Below, in pieces: positions 1 through 6,097 of a DNA stretch of 6,338 nt. Within the stretch, counting starts at the first letter, position 1, and each line of letters begins with the position of its first letter. The position numbers and the translations under genes were made by a program. The stretch covers positions 1 through 6,338 of the forward strand of contig JALONY010000103.1 in assembly GCA_025454715.1 (NCBI GenBank), written 5' to 3'. This stretch comes from Anaerolineae bacterium (GTDB lineage Bacteria > Chloroflexota > Anaerolineae > Aggregatilineales > Phototrophicaceae). A model generated the notes under the pieces. That model was given only the letters and a program-made list of their open reading frames with translations, did not search any database and was not told the origin of the DNA.

Positions 1-1254
1 TTGATGGACTTGCGCGACCTCGGCAACACCGTGTTGGTGGTGGAGCACGACGAGGAGACGATGCGCTGTGCCGACCACTTGATTGACCTCGGCCCGGGCG
101 CGGGTGAGCACGGCGGGCGGGTGGTGGCGCAGGGCACCCCCGATGAGGTGATGCAAGTGGTCGGTAGCCCGACCGGCGACTTCTTGAGCGGGCGTTTCAG
201 CATCCCGGTGCCTGCCCAACGCCGTTCGGGCAGTGGCAAGCGCATCACCATCCGCGGGGCGACCGAGAACAACCTCAAGGATGTCGATGTCGATATCCCG
301 CTGGGGCAATTGGTGTGCGTGACCGGCGTCTCGGGGTCGGGCAAATCGACCCTGATCGTGGACATCTTGTACGCCAAGCTGGCGCAAGCCATCAACGGCA
401 GCCGCGAGCGCCCGGGCGCGCACCGCAGCATCGACGGGCTGGCGCAGGTCGATAAAATCATCAACATCGACCAATCGCCCATCGGGCGCACCCCGCGCAG
501 CAACCCGGGCACCTATACCAAGATGTTCGACGCGATTCGCGAGTTGTTCGCCGAACTGCCCGAGAGCAAAATCCGGGGCTACGGCCCCGGGCGCTTCAGC
601 TTCAACGTGAAGGGCGGGCGGTGCGAGGCGTGCCAAGGGCAAGGGCAAATCAAGATCGAGATGCAGTTCTTGCCCGATATTTACGTCGATTGCGAGGTAT
701 GCGGCGGCACGCGCTATAACCGCGAGACGCTCCAAGTCCACTTCAAGGGGCGCAACATCGCCGAGGTGCTGGATTTGACCGTGACCGAGGGCTTGAGCTT
801 CTTCGAGAACGTCCCGACCATCCGCAACAAGCTGGAGACGCTCGACGCGGTCGGCTTGGGCTACATCCGCATCGGGCAACCGGCCACCCAGCTCTCAGGC
901 GGCGAGGCGCAACGCATCAAGCTCAGCCGCGAGCTGAGCAAGCGCGCCACCGGCAGCACGATTTACATCCTCGACGAGCCCTCGACCGGCCTGCACGCGG
1001 TGGACGTGAAGCGGCTGATTGACGTGATTCAGCAATTGGTCGATGCGGGCAACTCGGTGGTGGTGATTGAGCACAACCTCGACATCATCAAAGTGGCCGA
1101 CCACGTGATTGACCTCGGCCCCGAGGGCGGCGACGGCGGCGGGTTGCTCATCGCACAAGGCACGCCCGAGCAGGTGGCCGAGGTGGCCGGCAGTTTCACC
1201 GGCCAATATTTGCGGCAGGTGCTGTACGGCCAGCCGGTCTCGTCGGCGGACTAG
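1..1254 (+). CDS. uvrA: UvrABC excinuclease subunit A, C-terminal part (5' end outside window)
   Basis: UvrA is the damage-recognising ABC-type ATPase of bacterial nucleotide excision repair; it dimerises, scans DNA and loads UvrB. These 417 residues match roughly the last 45% of a protein of about 940 residues. Residues 12-18 (VLVVEHD) are the end of the first nucleotide-binding domain, with its switch histidine H17. The second domain follows: Walker [10 protein letters not shown] at 109-117 (K115), the UvrA-specific [18 protein letters not shown] block, a zinc finger with C208/C211 and C231/C234 (CX2C-X19-CX2C), ABC signature LSGGEAQR at 298-305, Walker B ILDEP with D325/E326, and H-loop H358. 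All key residues are present, so this part looks functional. The reading frame is open at base 1 and the first codon (TTG) aligns to the interior of the family, so it is not the start. The gene ends at TAG 1252-1254, converging on the MFS gene with 21 bp between them and no visible terminator hairpin. Confidence 0.98.
   Translation: MMDLRDLGNTVLVVEHDEETMRCADHLIDLGPGAGEHGGRVVAQGTPDEVMQVVGSPTGDFLSGRFSIPVPAQRRSGSGKRITIRGATENNLKDVDVDIPLGQLVCVTGVSGSGKSTLIVDILYAKLAQAINGSRERPGAHRSIDGLAQVDKIINIDQSPIGRTPRSNPGTYTKMFDAIRELFAELPESKIRGYGPGRFSFNVKGGRCEACQGQGQIKIEMQFLPDIYVDCEVCGGTRYNRETLQVHFKGRNIAEVLDLTVTEGLSFFENVPTIRNKLETLDAVGLGYIRIGQPATQLSGGEAQRIKLSRELSKRATGSTIYILDEPSTGLHAVDVKRLIDVIQQLVDAGNSVVVIEHNLDIIKVADHVIDLGPEGGDGGGLLIAQGTPEQVAEVAGSFTGQYLRQVLYGQPVSSAD
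70..95 (+). repeat. Intragenic repeat within uvrA, copy 1 (partner at 1096-1121)
   Basis: These 26 bases match positions 1096-1121 at 25 of 26 places (the difference is T79 versus G1105). Both copies encode ADH-(L/V)-IDLGP just after the H-loop of each nucleotide-binding domain, so the repeat marks the ancient tandem duplication of the ABC domain in UvrA. Identity this high at DNA level is more than protein conservation requires and could reflect shared codon choice or gene conversion. Confidence 0.75.
1096..1121 (+). repeat. Intragenic repeat within uvrA, copy 2 (partner at 70-95)
   Basis: This is the second copy of the 26-base near-identical segment, located after the H-loop of the C-terminal nucleotide-binding domain (residues ADHVIDLGP). 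It differs from copy 1 by a single base that changes Leu to Val. The two copies lie in direct orientation about 1 kb apart. Confidence 0.75.
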
Positions 1255-1275
1255 CGCGGCGGGCAGGGCATCCCC

Positions 1276-2556
1276 TCACAGCGTCTCGCGGCGGAGGGCG
1301 CGGCTGAACAACGTACCGACCGCGCCCAACGCCACCAACCCACCCGCCCCGATGAACAGCACGGTCAGGTTGAGCTCGCCCAAGACGCCCGAGAGCGCGT
1401 TGGAGAACGGGTCGAGGGCAACGGCGGCGAACACCAACAAGCTGGCCACCCGCCCCTGCATGGCCATCTCGGTCTTGGCTTGCATCCACGTCACCGCCAC
1501 GATGTTGACCACCGCCGCCGCCACCCCGATGAACAGTAAAATCAACAGGGCGCCCACCGCGGTCTGGACGACCCCGAAGCCCATCAACCCGACGGCCAGC
1601 ATCAGGCTGGCCATCGTCAGGGTTTGCCCGGGGCGCTTGGTCACGCCGGAGCCGTTGAGCACCAACGACCCGACCAACATACCGACCCCGAACGCGCCCG
1701 ACAAGAACCCGTACAGCGTGGCGTCGCCATCGAAGCGGCGCTCGGCCATCAAAGCCGCCCCAACCACAATCGGCTCGATGGCCGCGAAGTTCATCAGCGC
1801 GATCAACAACAAGCTGGCGCGCATGGCCGGGCGGCGGAAGGCGTAGCGCACCCCCTCGACCACATCCCGGGCGAGGTTTTCGGTCGGCTCGGACGGGGCG
1901 TAGGTGCGGGCGGTGCGGTAGCTCAGGCGCAAGAACACCACTGCGGCGGCGATGAACAACAGCGCGTTGACCGCGAAGCCGCCCAACAGCCCAATCACCG
2001 GTGAGCCAGCCAGTTGCCCGACCCCGCCGATGAGGAGGCCGCTGAAGGTCGGCCCCATGATGTTGGCGAGGGTGTCGGCGGTGTGTAGCAAGGCGTTGGC
2101 GGTGCTGAGCTGCTCGCGCCGGACGAGGCGCGGCACCAGCGCGGTGCTGGTCGGGTACGACAAGGCGTCCATCAGGCCGGTCAACGGCGCAATCAACACC
2201 AAGGCCAGCAGGCTCATCAGGCCAGCGCCCAACAAGCCCAAAATCACCGTCATCAGCGCCCCGTTGACCAAGGCCGACAGGATGAGGATGCTGCGTGGGG
2301 GGTAGCGGTCAATCACCGCGCCGCTCAACAGCATCGAGATGGCGCGGGGCACCGCCGCGACGGTCAGCACCAGCCCGAGCTGCACGCCGCTGCCGGTCAG
2401 GTATAAGACCAGCCAGACGATGCTGACGGAATAGCCGTGCACGGCCAGCGCGGCGAGCGTCGCGCCAATCCAGAGCCAGCGAAAATCTTTGAGGACGAAG
2501 GGGTGGACGGTCGGGCGGGTCAGAAGGGTGTCGGGGCGAGTGTTGTCGAGGGTCAT
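1276..2556 (-). CDS. MFS transporter, DHA3/MFS_3-like drug-exporter type
   Basis: This is a 426-residue inner-membrane protein of major facilitator superfamily length, probably a proton-driven exporter; the substrate cannot be read from sequence. A short polar N-terminus (1-24) precedes about ten to twelve hydrophobic segments in two halves, separated by a charged central loop at about 212-245. The MFS motif A, form GAVIDRYPPR, sits at 79-88 (D83, R84) between helices 2 and 3. The segment LVPRLVRREQLSTANAL (about 140-156) after helix 4 is typical of the MFS_3 group, which includes EntS-like siderophore and macrolide exporters, as is the QGRV block at 367-370. The ATG at 2554-2556 is chosen because it directly precedes the expected cytosolic N-terminus; the ribosome site is weak (GAAAG about 7 nt upstream). 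It is the last gene of the minus-strand unit, 36 bp after the epimerase, so transcription is probably shared. It could move a glycan-related or lipid substrate, but an unrelated efflux role is equally possible. Confidence 0.9.
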   Translation of the reverse strand: MTLDNTRPDTLLTRPTVHPFVLKDFRWLWIGATLAALAVHGYSVSIVWLVLYLTGSGVQLGLVLTVAAVPRAISMLLSGAVIDRYPPRSILILSALVNGALMTVILGLLGAGLMSLLALVLIAPLTGLMDALSYPTSTALVPRLVRREQLSTANALLHTADTLANIMGPTFSGLLIGGVGQLAGSPVIGLLGGFAVNALLFIAAAVVFLRLSYRTARTYAPSEPTENLARDVVEGVRYAFRRPAMRASLLLIALMNFAAIEPIVVGAALMAERRFDGDATLYGFLSGAFGVGMLVGSLVLNGSGVTKRPGQTLTMASLMLAVGLMGFGVVQTAVGALLILLFIGVAAAVVNIVAVTWMQAKTEMAMQGRVASLLVFAAVALDPFSNALSGVLGELNLTVLFIGAGGLVALGAVGTLFSRALRRETL

Positions 2557-2592
2557 GCGGCGGCTTTCGTCAGGTTGGGCGGGGGATGGAGG

Positions 2593-3540
2593 TTAGGCGA
2601 TCGGGTGCTGTCGCATCTGGGCGAGCGTGCGCGCCAAGCCCTCGTCGAAGCTGACGAGGGGCGAGAAGTCGAGCAGGTCACGGGCTTTGTCGATGTTGGC
2701 GCGGCTGTGTTGGATGTCGCCAGCGCGAGCGGGGGCGAAGCGTGGGGCGATGCGCGTGCCGAGCAAGGCGTTGAGCTTCTCGACCAATTCGAGCAACCCG
2801 ACCTGCCCGCCGGTCGCGAGGTTCATCACCTGCCCGACCGCTTGCGGGGCGCTGGCGGCCAACAGGTTGCCGTGCACCACGTTGTCGATATAGGTGAAAT
2901 CGCGGGTTTGCGCGCCATCCCCGTTGACCGTGGGCGGCTCACCGCGCAGCATGGCGCGGATGAACAGCGGGATGACCGCCGCATACGGGCTGTTGGGGTC
3001 TTGGCGCGGGCCGAACACGTTGAAATAGCGCAACGTCACGGTCTCGAGGCCGTAGGTCTGGGTGAAGACCTGACAATACAGCTCACCGGTCAGCTTGGCC
3101 ACGCCATAGGGCGAGATGGGCTGGGGCGTCATGCCCTCGTGCTTGGCCGCCCCGGGCTGGTCACCATAGGCCGAGGACGACCCCGCATAGACCACCCGCC
3201 GCACCCCGACCGTGCGCGCCACGTCCAGCACCGTCAGGGTGCCGGTGGCGCAATGCTCGTGGGTTTCCAGCGGGTTGGCCACACTGCGCGGCACGCTGGG
3301 CAGGGCGGCCTGATGGTAGACCACCTCGGCACCGTCGAACGCGCTGAGCAAGGCGTCACGGTCGGTGATGCTGGCCTCGTAAAACCTGAAGCGGTCACCG
3401 AACGCGGCCAAGACCTCGAGGTTGCTACGCTGGCCGGTCAACAGGTTATCGACGACGGCGACGTGGTGTCCTTCCGTCAGTAGGCGCTGGGCGATGTGCG
3501 AGCCGATGAACCCTGCCCCGCCCGTCACGACATAACGCAT
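2593..3540 (-). CDS. NAD-dependent UDP-sugar 4-epimerase (extended SDR; WbpP/GalE-like)
   Basis: This 315-residue protein is an extended short-chain dehydrogenase/reductase of the nucleotide-sugar epimerase group, which inverts C4 of UDP-sugars (Glc/Gal or GlcNAc/GalNAc) through a tightly bound NAD+. The Rossmann motif G7-G8-A-G10-F-I-G13 opens the chain, and D31 at the end of strand 2 fits NAD rather than NADP. The catalytic set is the serine cluster S121-S123, Y145 and K149 (YxxxK). The blocks HQAALPSVPRSV (76-87), YFNVFGPRQDP (172-182), YAAVIP (186-191) and NGDGxxTRDFTYIDN (206-220) closely resemble WbpP-type UDP-GlcNAc 4-epimerases, although plain GalE activity or a UDP-uronate epimerase cannot be excluded. 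The length is normal for the family. The ATG at 3538-3540 starts right at the Rossmann strand and has a good ribosome site. It lies 16 bp after the transferase gene, which suggests it supplies sugar donors for the same surface-glycan pathway. Confidence 0.94.
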   Translation of the reverse strand: MRYVVTGGAGFIGSHIAQRLLTEGHHVAVVDNLLTGQRSNLEVLAAFGDRFRFYEASITDRDALLSAFDGAEVVYHQAALPSVPRSVANPLETHEHCATGTLTVLDVARTVGVRRVVYAGSSSAYGDQPGAAKHEGMTPQPISPYGVAKLTGELYCQVFTQTYGLETVTLRYFNVFGPRQDPNSPYAAVIPLFIRAMLRGEPPTVNGDGAQTRDFTYIDNVVHGNLLAASAPQAVGQVMNLATGGQVGLLELVEKLNALLGTRIAPRFAPARAGDIQHSRANIDKARDLLDFSPLVSFDEGLARTLAQMRQHPIA

Positions 3541-3547
3541 GATGTTT

Positions 3548-3554
3548 CTCCCTC
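3548..3554 (-). promoter_or_regulatory. Ribosome binding site of the epimerase gene
   Basis: On the minus strand this reads GAGGGAG, ending 7 nt before the ATG at 3540. It is the clearest Shine-Dalgarno sequence on this strand and fixes the epimerase start. It falls in the 16-bp gap after the transferase stop codon. Confidence 0.75.
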
Positions 3555-3556
3555 GT

Positions 3557-4573
3557 TTAAGGCTTGGTCGGCCATTGGCGTAAGCGTCGGATGCGCCACA
3601 TCAACCCGTATTGTGCCGCAATCAGGCCGACGCAAGCCAGCGCCAACCCCCAAGACGGCGCAATCACCAGCGTGAGGCCAGCCAGACCGAACAGCGTGCA
3701 GGTGGCGTACAAAATCAGCAAGACGCGCCGGTGCGATAGGCCGAGGCTCATCAGGCGGTGGCTGGTGTGGTCACGCCCGGCTTGCCCGGGGGAGCGCCCC
3801 TCGCCGATGCGCGTCCAAATCACGAGGTTGATGTCGAAGGCGGGCAACCACACCACCAACAGCGGCACCAGCCAGTGCGCCCCGAACGGCGGCGCGATCA
3901 TCTCGACCTTGACCGCGATGACCGACAAGACGAACCCGAGCATCAGCGCGCCCATATCGCCCATGAAGGTGGACGACGGGGCGAAGTTGTAGACCAAGAA
4001 GCCCAACGCGCTCCCCAGCACCGCCGCCGCCAACAGGCTGACCAAGATTTGCCCCTGCGACAGCGCAATCAGCAAGAAAAATAGTGCGGCGATGGCGCTA
4101 CTGCCCGCCGAAAGGCCGTCCATGTTGTCCTGAAAATTGACCGCGTTGGTCAGCGCCATAATCCAGAACACGGTCAGGCCACCGTCGATGAGCGCAACGC
4201 CGGTCAGCTCGAAGCGCACGCCCGACAGCACCACGAACGCACCCGCCGCCGCCGCCGCCAAAAAGCGCGTGCGGATGGTCAGGTTATAACGGTCATCCAG
4301 CGCGCCGATGGCGGCGATGAAGCCCGCACCGGCCAAAATCGCCCCGAACTGGGCAATGTACGCCGGTGGGCTGAAGATGAGCAACGACAAGGTAAACCCG
4401 ATGTAGATGGCGAGGCCACCCAGCAACGGCATGTGCCCCGAATGGATGGTGCGGTTGTTGGGCTTGGCCACCACCCCCAGCCGCATCGCGAGCTGGCGGC
4501 TGATGGGCGTGAGGCCGAGCGCGACGAAAAACCCCACCACCAGCACCGGCACGTATTGAAGATGATCGGTCAT
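3557..4573 (-). CDS. WecA/TagO/MraY-family polyprenyl-phosphate sugar-1-phosphate transferase
   Basis: This is a polytopic membrane enzyme that transfers a sugar phosphate, in this branch usually GlcNAc-1-P from UDP-GlcNAc, to undecaprenyl phosphate to begin a surface glycan. From the ATG at 4573 it has 338 residues, normal for WecA/TagO, with about ten to eleven membrane segments. Family blocks occur in order: NNRTIHSGHMPLLGG (39-53), the DD pair D93/D94 (LDDRYNL), NFQDNMDGLSAG (146-157, with D149 and D152), FMGDMGALMLGF (203-214, D206) and GRDHTSHRL (266-274, H269/H272). The DHTSHRL form and the lack of MraY-specific features favour the WecA/TagO branch over peptidoglycan MraY. The third Asp of a strict DDxxD is Asn97, a position I believe varies in the family. 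Five identical GCG codons encode A106-A110. A TTG at 4618 would add 15 polar residues and has a G-rich ribosome site (GGGGGTG, 7 nt spacing). I prefer ATG 4573 because its N-terminal length fits the family and because a predicted promoter would put the transcript start only about 10 nt from the TTG. It heads the minus-strand unit, 16 bp before the epimerase. Confidence 0.93.
   Translation of the reverse strand: MTDHLQYVPVLVVGFFVALGLTPISRQLAMRLGVVAKPNNRTIHSGHMPLLGGLAIYIGFTLSLLIFSPPAYIAQFGAILAGAGFIAAIGALDDRYNLTIRTRFLAAAAAGAFVVLSGVRFELTGVALIDGGLTVFWIMALTNAVNFQDNMDGLSAGSSAIAALFFLLIALSQGQILVSLLAAAVLGSALGFLVYNFAPSSTFMGDMGALMLGFVLSVIAVKVEMIAPPFGAHWLVPLLVVWLPAFDINLVIWTRIGEGRSPGQAGRDHTSHRLMSLGLSHRRVLLILYATCTLFGLAGLTLVIAPSWGLALACVGLIAAQYGLMWRIRRLRQWPTKP
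4244..4259 (-). repeat. Short (GCG)5 trinucleotide run inside the transferase gene
   Basis: Five consecutive GCG codons (minus strand) encode residues A106-A110 in a hydrophobic segment. The run is in frame, so gain or loss of units would lengthen or shorten a membrane helix without a frameshift. Runs this short are common in GC-rich genomes. Confidence 0.6.
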
Positions 4574-4591
4574 GCAGTGTGTACACTCATG
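4571..4591. promoter_or_regulatory. Interrupted palindrome covering the transferase start codon
   Basis: The 21 bases read CATG-C-AGTGT-GT-ACACT-CATG: two arms (CATGAGTGT and its complement) with one extra C in the left arm, around a perfect 8-bp palindrome GTGTACAC at 4579-4586. The ATG of the transferase (4573-4571, minus strand) forms the end of one arm. As DNA it could be an operator for a dimeric regulator just downstream of the predicted promoter. As RNA it could form a hairpin of about 8 bp with a 4-nt loop and a single bulged base, placing the start codon in the stem. If translation really starts at TTG 4618, it would instead lie within the first 16 codons. The symmetry is visible; the function is inferred. 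Confidence 0.45.
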
Positions 4592-4635
4592 GTCGGCGGT
4601 CAGAAAGCGCCGCGACAAGGCGGCACACCCCCAAA

Positions 4636-4664
4636 ATTATAACCCCCCACTGCCGTCTTGCCCA
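4636..4664 (-). promoter_or_regulatory. Predicted sigma-70-type promoter of the minus-strand transferase unit
   Basis: On the minus strand a perfect TATAAT (-10) lies at 4641-4636, with TGGGCA (four of six matches to TTGACA) at 4664-4659 and a 17-bp spacer. AT-rich sequence is rare in this window, which makes a perfect -10 more notable. Transcription would begin near 4629, giving a leader of about 55 nt before the ATG at 4573 and only about 10 nt before the alternative TTG at 4618. The transferase, epimerase and MFS genes could all be read from it. Confidence 0.55.
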
Positions 4665-4671
4665 TCCGATG

Positions 4672-4680
4672 TGCTAAACT
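4672..4680 (+). promoter_or_regulatory. Possible extended -10 promoter of the plus-strand unit
   Basis: The sequence TG-C-TAAACT has the TGn extension and four of six -10 matches. No good -35 lies at the right distance: TTGCCC at 4658-4663 leaves only 11 bp. Transcription would begin near 4687, about 30 nt before the ATG at 4717, a sensible leader length. It would fire away from the minus-strand promoter, whose -35 ends 8 bp away, so the two polymerase footprints would overlap. Confidence 0.3.
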
Positions 4681-4701
4681 TAAGCCCATCTGGGGCGACA
4701 C

Positions 4702-4706
4702 AGGAG
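4702..4706 (+). promoter_or_regulatory. Ribosome binding site of the glycine-zipper protein gene
   Basis: AGGAG ends 10 nt before the ATG at 4717. It supports that start and is the only Shine-Dalgarno-like sequence in the leader. Confidence 0.65.
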
Positions 4707-4716
4707 CGGTTGGGGC

Positions 4717-5247
4717 ATGGCGACAGAGCTGGTCACGGTCATTTTTGCCAAGCGCGAGGTGCTCACTCGCGCCCTCGACCATCTGAGCGGCTTGAACGAC
4801 CTGAAAATTTATCGGGCGGTGGTGATTGCCAAGACCAAGACCGACCGCACCCTCATCGTCGATGACGAGATACGCGGTGAAGAGGCCGGTATCTTCGGCA
4901 GCATCGCCGGTGCGGTCATCGGAGCCATCGCGCTGGGCGTGACGGCCTATGGCCAGATTGCCACCGACTTGCTGACCGAGCTGGGCGCGATTGCGGCGGG
5001 CGCGGTCGGCGGCGGCGTGCTGGGTTTCATCATCGGGCGCTTGGTCGCCCTGTTGATTGACACCCGCCAGCGCAGCGTACAATTCGACGCGCTGGCCGAG
5101 CGCTTGAACACCGAACAGGCCGCGCTGGTCATCGAGCTGGATTTTACGCCCAAGCTCCTCGACCGGCTCCGCAAAGACCTCGAAAATTACCGCCCCGAAA
5201 AAATCGCCCTATTGCGGGACGCCATCGCCACCCGCGCCCGCAAATGA
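4717..5247 (+). CDS. Small membrane protein with two glycine zippers, DUF1269-like
   Basis: I recognise no characterised function. The 176-residue protein has three parts. Residues 1-55 look like an alpha/beta fold: a strand (ELVTVIFA), a helix (13-24) and further strands (YRAVVIAKT, RTLIVDD). Residues 58-115 are hydrophobic and glycine-rich, probably two membrane helices, with GxxxGxxxG at G61/G65/G69 and GxxxGxxxGxxxG at G95/G99/G103/G107; such zippers pack helices tightly and often mediate oligomerisation. Residues 118-176 are charged and mostly helical around a strand (AALVIELDF). This plan, a ferredoxin-like half split by a glycine-rich hairpin, resembles DUF1269 and stress-related proteins of the 17M type, but I cannot confirm membership. 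There is no signal peptide. It is the first gene of the plus-strand unit, divergent from the transferase, and its stop TGA lies 26 bp before the FAH-family start. A role in envelope stress or membrane remodelling is speculation. Confidence 0.88.
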   Translation: MATELVTVIFAKREVLTRALDHLSGLNDLKIYRAVVIAKTKTDRTLIVDDEIRGEEAGIFGSIAGAVIGAIALGVTAYGQIATDLLTELGAIAAGAVGGGVLGFIIGRLVALLIDTRQRSVQFDALAERLNTEQAALVIELDFTPKLLDRLRKDLENYRPEKIALLRDAIATRARK

Positions 5248-5258
5248 CCCCAACACCC

Positions 5259-5265
5259 GAGAGGA
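5259..5265 (+). promoter_or_regulatory. Ribosome binding site that decides the FAH-family start
   Basis: GAGAGGA ends 8 nt before the ATG at 5274. The same frame has an earlier ATG at 5244 that overlaps the upstream stop (ATGA), but that one lacks a ribosome site and would add ten residues (MTPTPERTSP) not expected in the family. Confidence 0.7.
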
Positions 5266-5273
5266 CATCCCCC

Positions 5274-6092
5274 ATGCAGCTCGTCACTTTCTCCCACCCA
5301 CTTCGCAGCGGTGTCGGCATCCTGCGCGACGGCGTCATCACCCTCGCCGCGTGGAACCTCGACCTGCTCAGCCTCATCGAGACCGGCATCAGCCCGACCG
5401 AGACCGGCCTGCGTTTCCCGCTGGAGGAGTGCACCTTGCACGCCCCGCTCCGCCCGCACAAAATCGTGGCGGTCGGGCGCAACTACGCCGACCACGCCGC
5501 CGAGCTGGGCAACGCCGTGCCCGACAAGCCGTTGCTGTTCCAAAAGGCCACCTCGTCGCTGATTGGGCACGGGGCGGCGGTCACATGGTCGGCCTCGTTC
5601 AGCCAGCAAATCGACTGGGAAGGCGAGCTGGCGGTGGTGATGGGGCGGCGCGCCCAAAACGTCGCAGCGGCTGACGCGCTCAAATACGTGTATGGCTACA
5701 CCCTCGCCAACGACATCAGCGCCCGCGACCTCCAACAATCGGAGCCGCAGTGGGTGCGCGCCAAGAGCCTCGACACCTTTTGCCCGCTGGGCCCCGTGCT
5801 GGTGACCAAGGGCGACGTGCCCGACCCGCACGCCCTGACGCTGGTCACGACCGTCAACGGCGAGGTGATGCAAAACGCCTCGACCGGCCTGATGTTGCAC
5901 CGCATCGACGCGCTCATCGCTTACATCAGCCAATGGATGACGCTGGAGGCGGGCGACGTGATTTTGACCGGCACACCGGCGGGCGTGGGCAAGGGCATGA
6001 CCCCGCCGCGCTTCTTGGCCGATGGCGATGTCGTCAGCGTCAGCATCGACGGCTTCGGCACCCTGACCAACCCGTGCAAGGTCACGGCCTAA
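5274..6092 (+). CDS. Fumarylacetoacetate hydrolase (FAH) family protein
   Basis: This is a cytosolic metal-dependent enzyme of 272 residues from the FAH superfamily, which cleaves or decarboxylates C-C bonds next to a 2-oxo acid (acylpyruvate or fumarylpyruvate hydrolysis, oxaloacetate decarboxylation, or 2-hydroxyhepta-2,4-diene-1,7-dioate isomerisation in aromatic catabolism). A short N-terminal domain (1-57) opens with the typical MQLVTF. The catalytic core then shows VGRNYADHAAELG (67-79) with the H74/E77 dyad seen in FAHD1-type enzymes, metal ligands E116, E118 (DWEGEL) and D147 (NDISARD), Q154, AKSLDTFCPLGP (K164), and the closing TGTPAGVG (232-239). The active site looks complete. The exact substrate cannot be assigned from sequence, and no aromatic-degradation genes lie in the window. 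The ATG at 5274 is preferred over 5244 because of its ribosome site and family alignment. It lies between the glycine-zipper gene (26 bp) and trmB (5 bp), so the three are probably co-transcribed. Confidence 0.95.
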   Translation: MQLVTFSHPLRSGVGILRDGVITLAAWNLDLLSLIETGISPTETGLRFPLEECTLHAPLRPHKIVAVGRNYADHAAELGNAVPDKPLLFQKATSSLIGHGAAVTWSASFSQQIDWEGELAVVMGRRAQNVAAADALKYVYGYTLANDISARDLQQSEPQWVRAKSLDTFCPLGPVLVTKGDVPDPHALTLVTTVNGEVMQNASTGLMLHRIDALIAYISQWMTLEAGDVILTGTPAGVGKGMTPPRFLADGDVVSVSIDGFGTLTNPCKVTA

Positions 6093-6097
6093 CGCGC

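Noticed and set aside
1..1254. uvrA as a truncated gene starting at the TTG at base 1
   Set aside because: The residues align without break to the interior of UvrA, so the missing N-terminal half simply lies outside the window; nothing suggests a real truncation.
1109..1846. 245-codon plus-strand open frame overlapping the uvrA end and the MFS 3' half
   Set aside because: It uses a wrong frame of uvrA and then the complement of the MFS gene. The product is Ala/Thr/Pro/Arg-rich with no domain.
2437..3483. 348-codon open frame on the plus strand, opposite the epimerase and the start of the MFS gene
   Set aside because: It lies antisense to the epimerase, whose motifs are unmistakable. The translated product is low-complexity and shows no family motif.
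4658..4680. Full -35/-10 promoter TTGCCC...TAAACT on the plus strand
   Set aside because: The spacer would be only 11 bp, too short for sigma-70; only the extended -10 element is kept, at low confidence.
4600..5082. 160-codon minus-strand open frame across the divergent promoter region
   Set aside because: It is antisense to the glycine-zipper gene, which has a ribosome site and sensible hydrophobicity, and its composition looks like a GC artefact.
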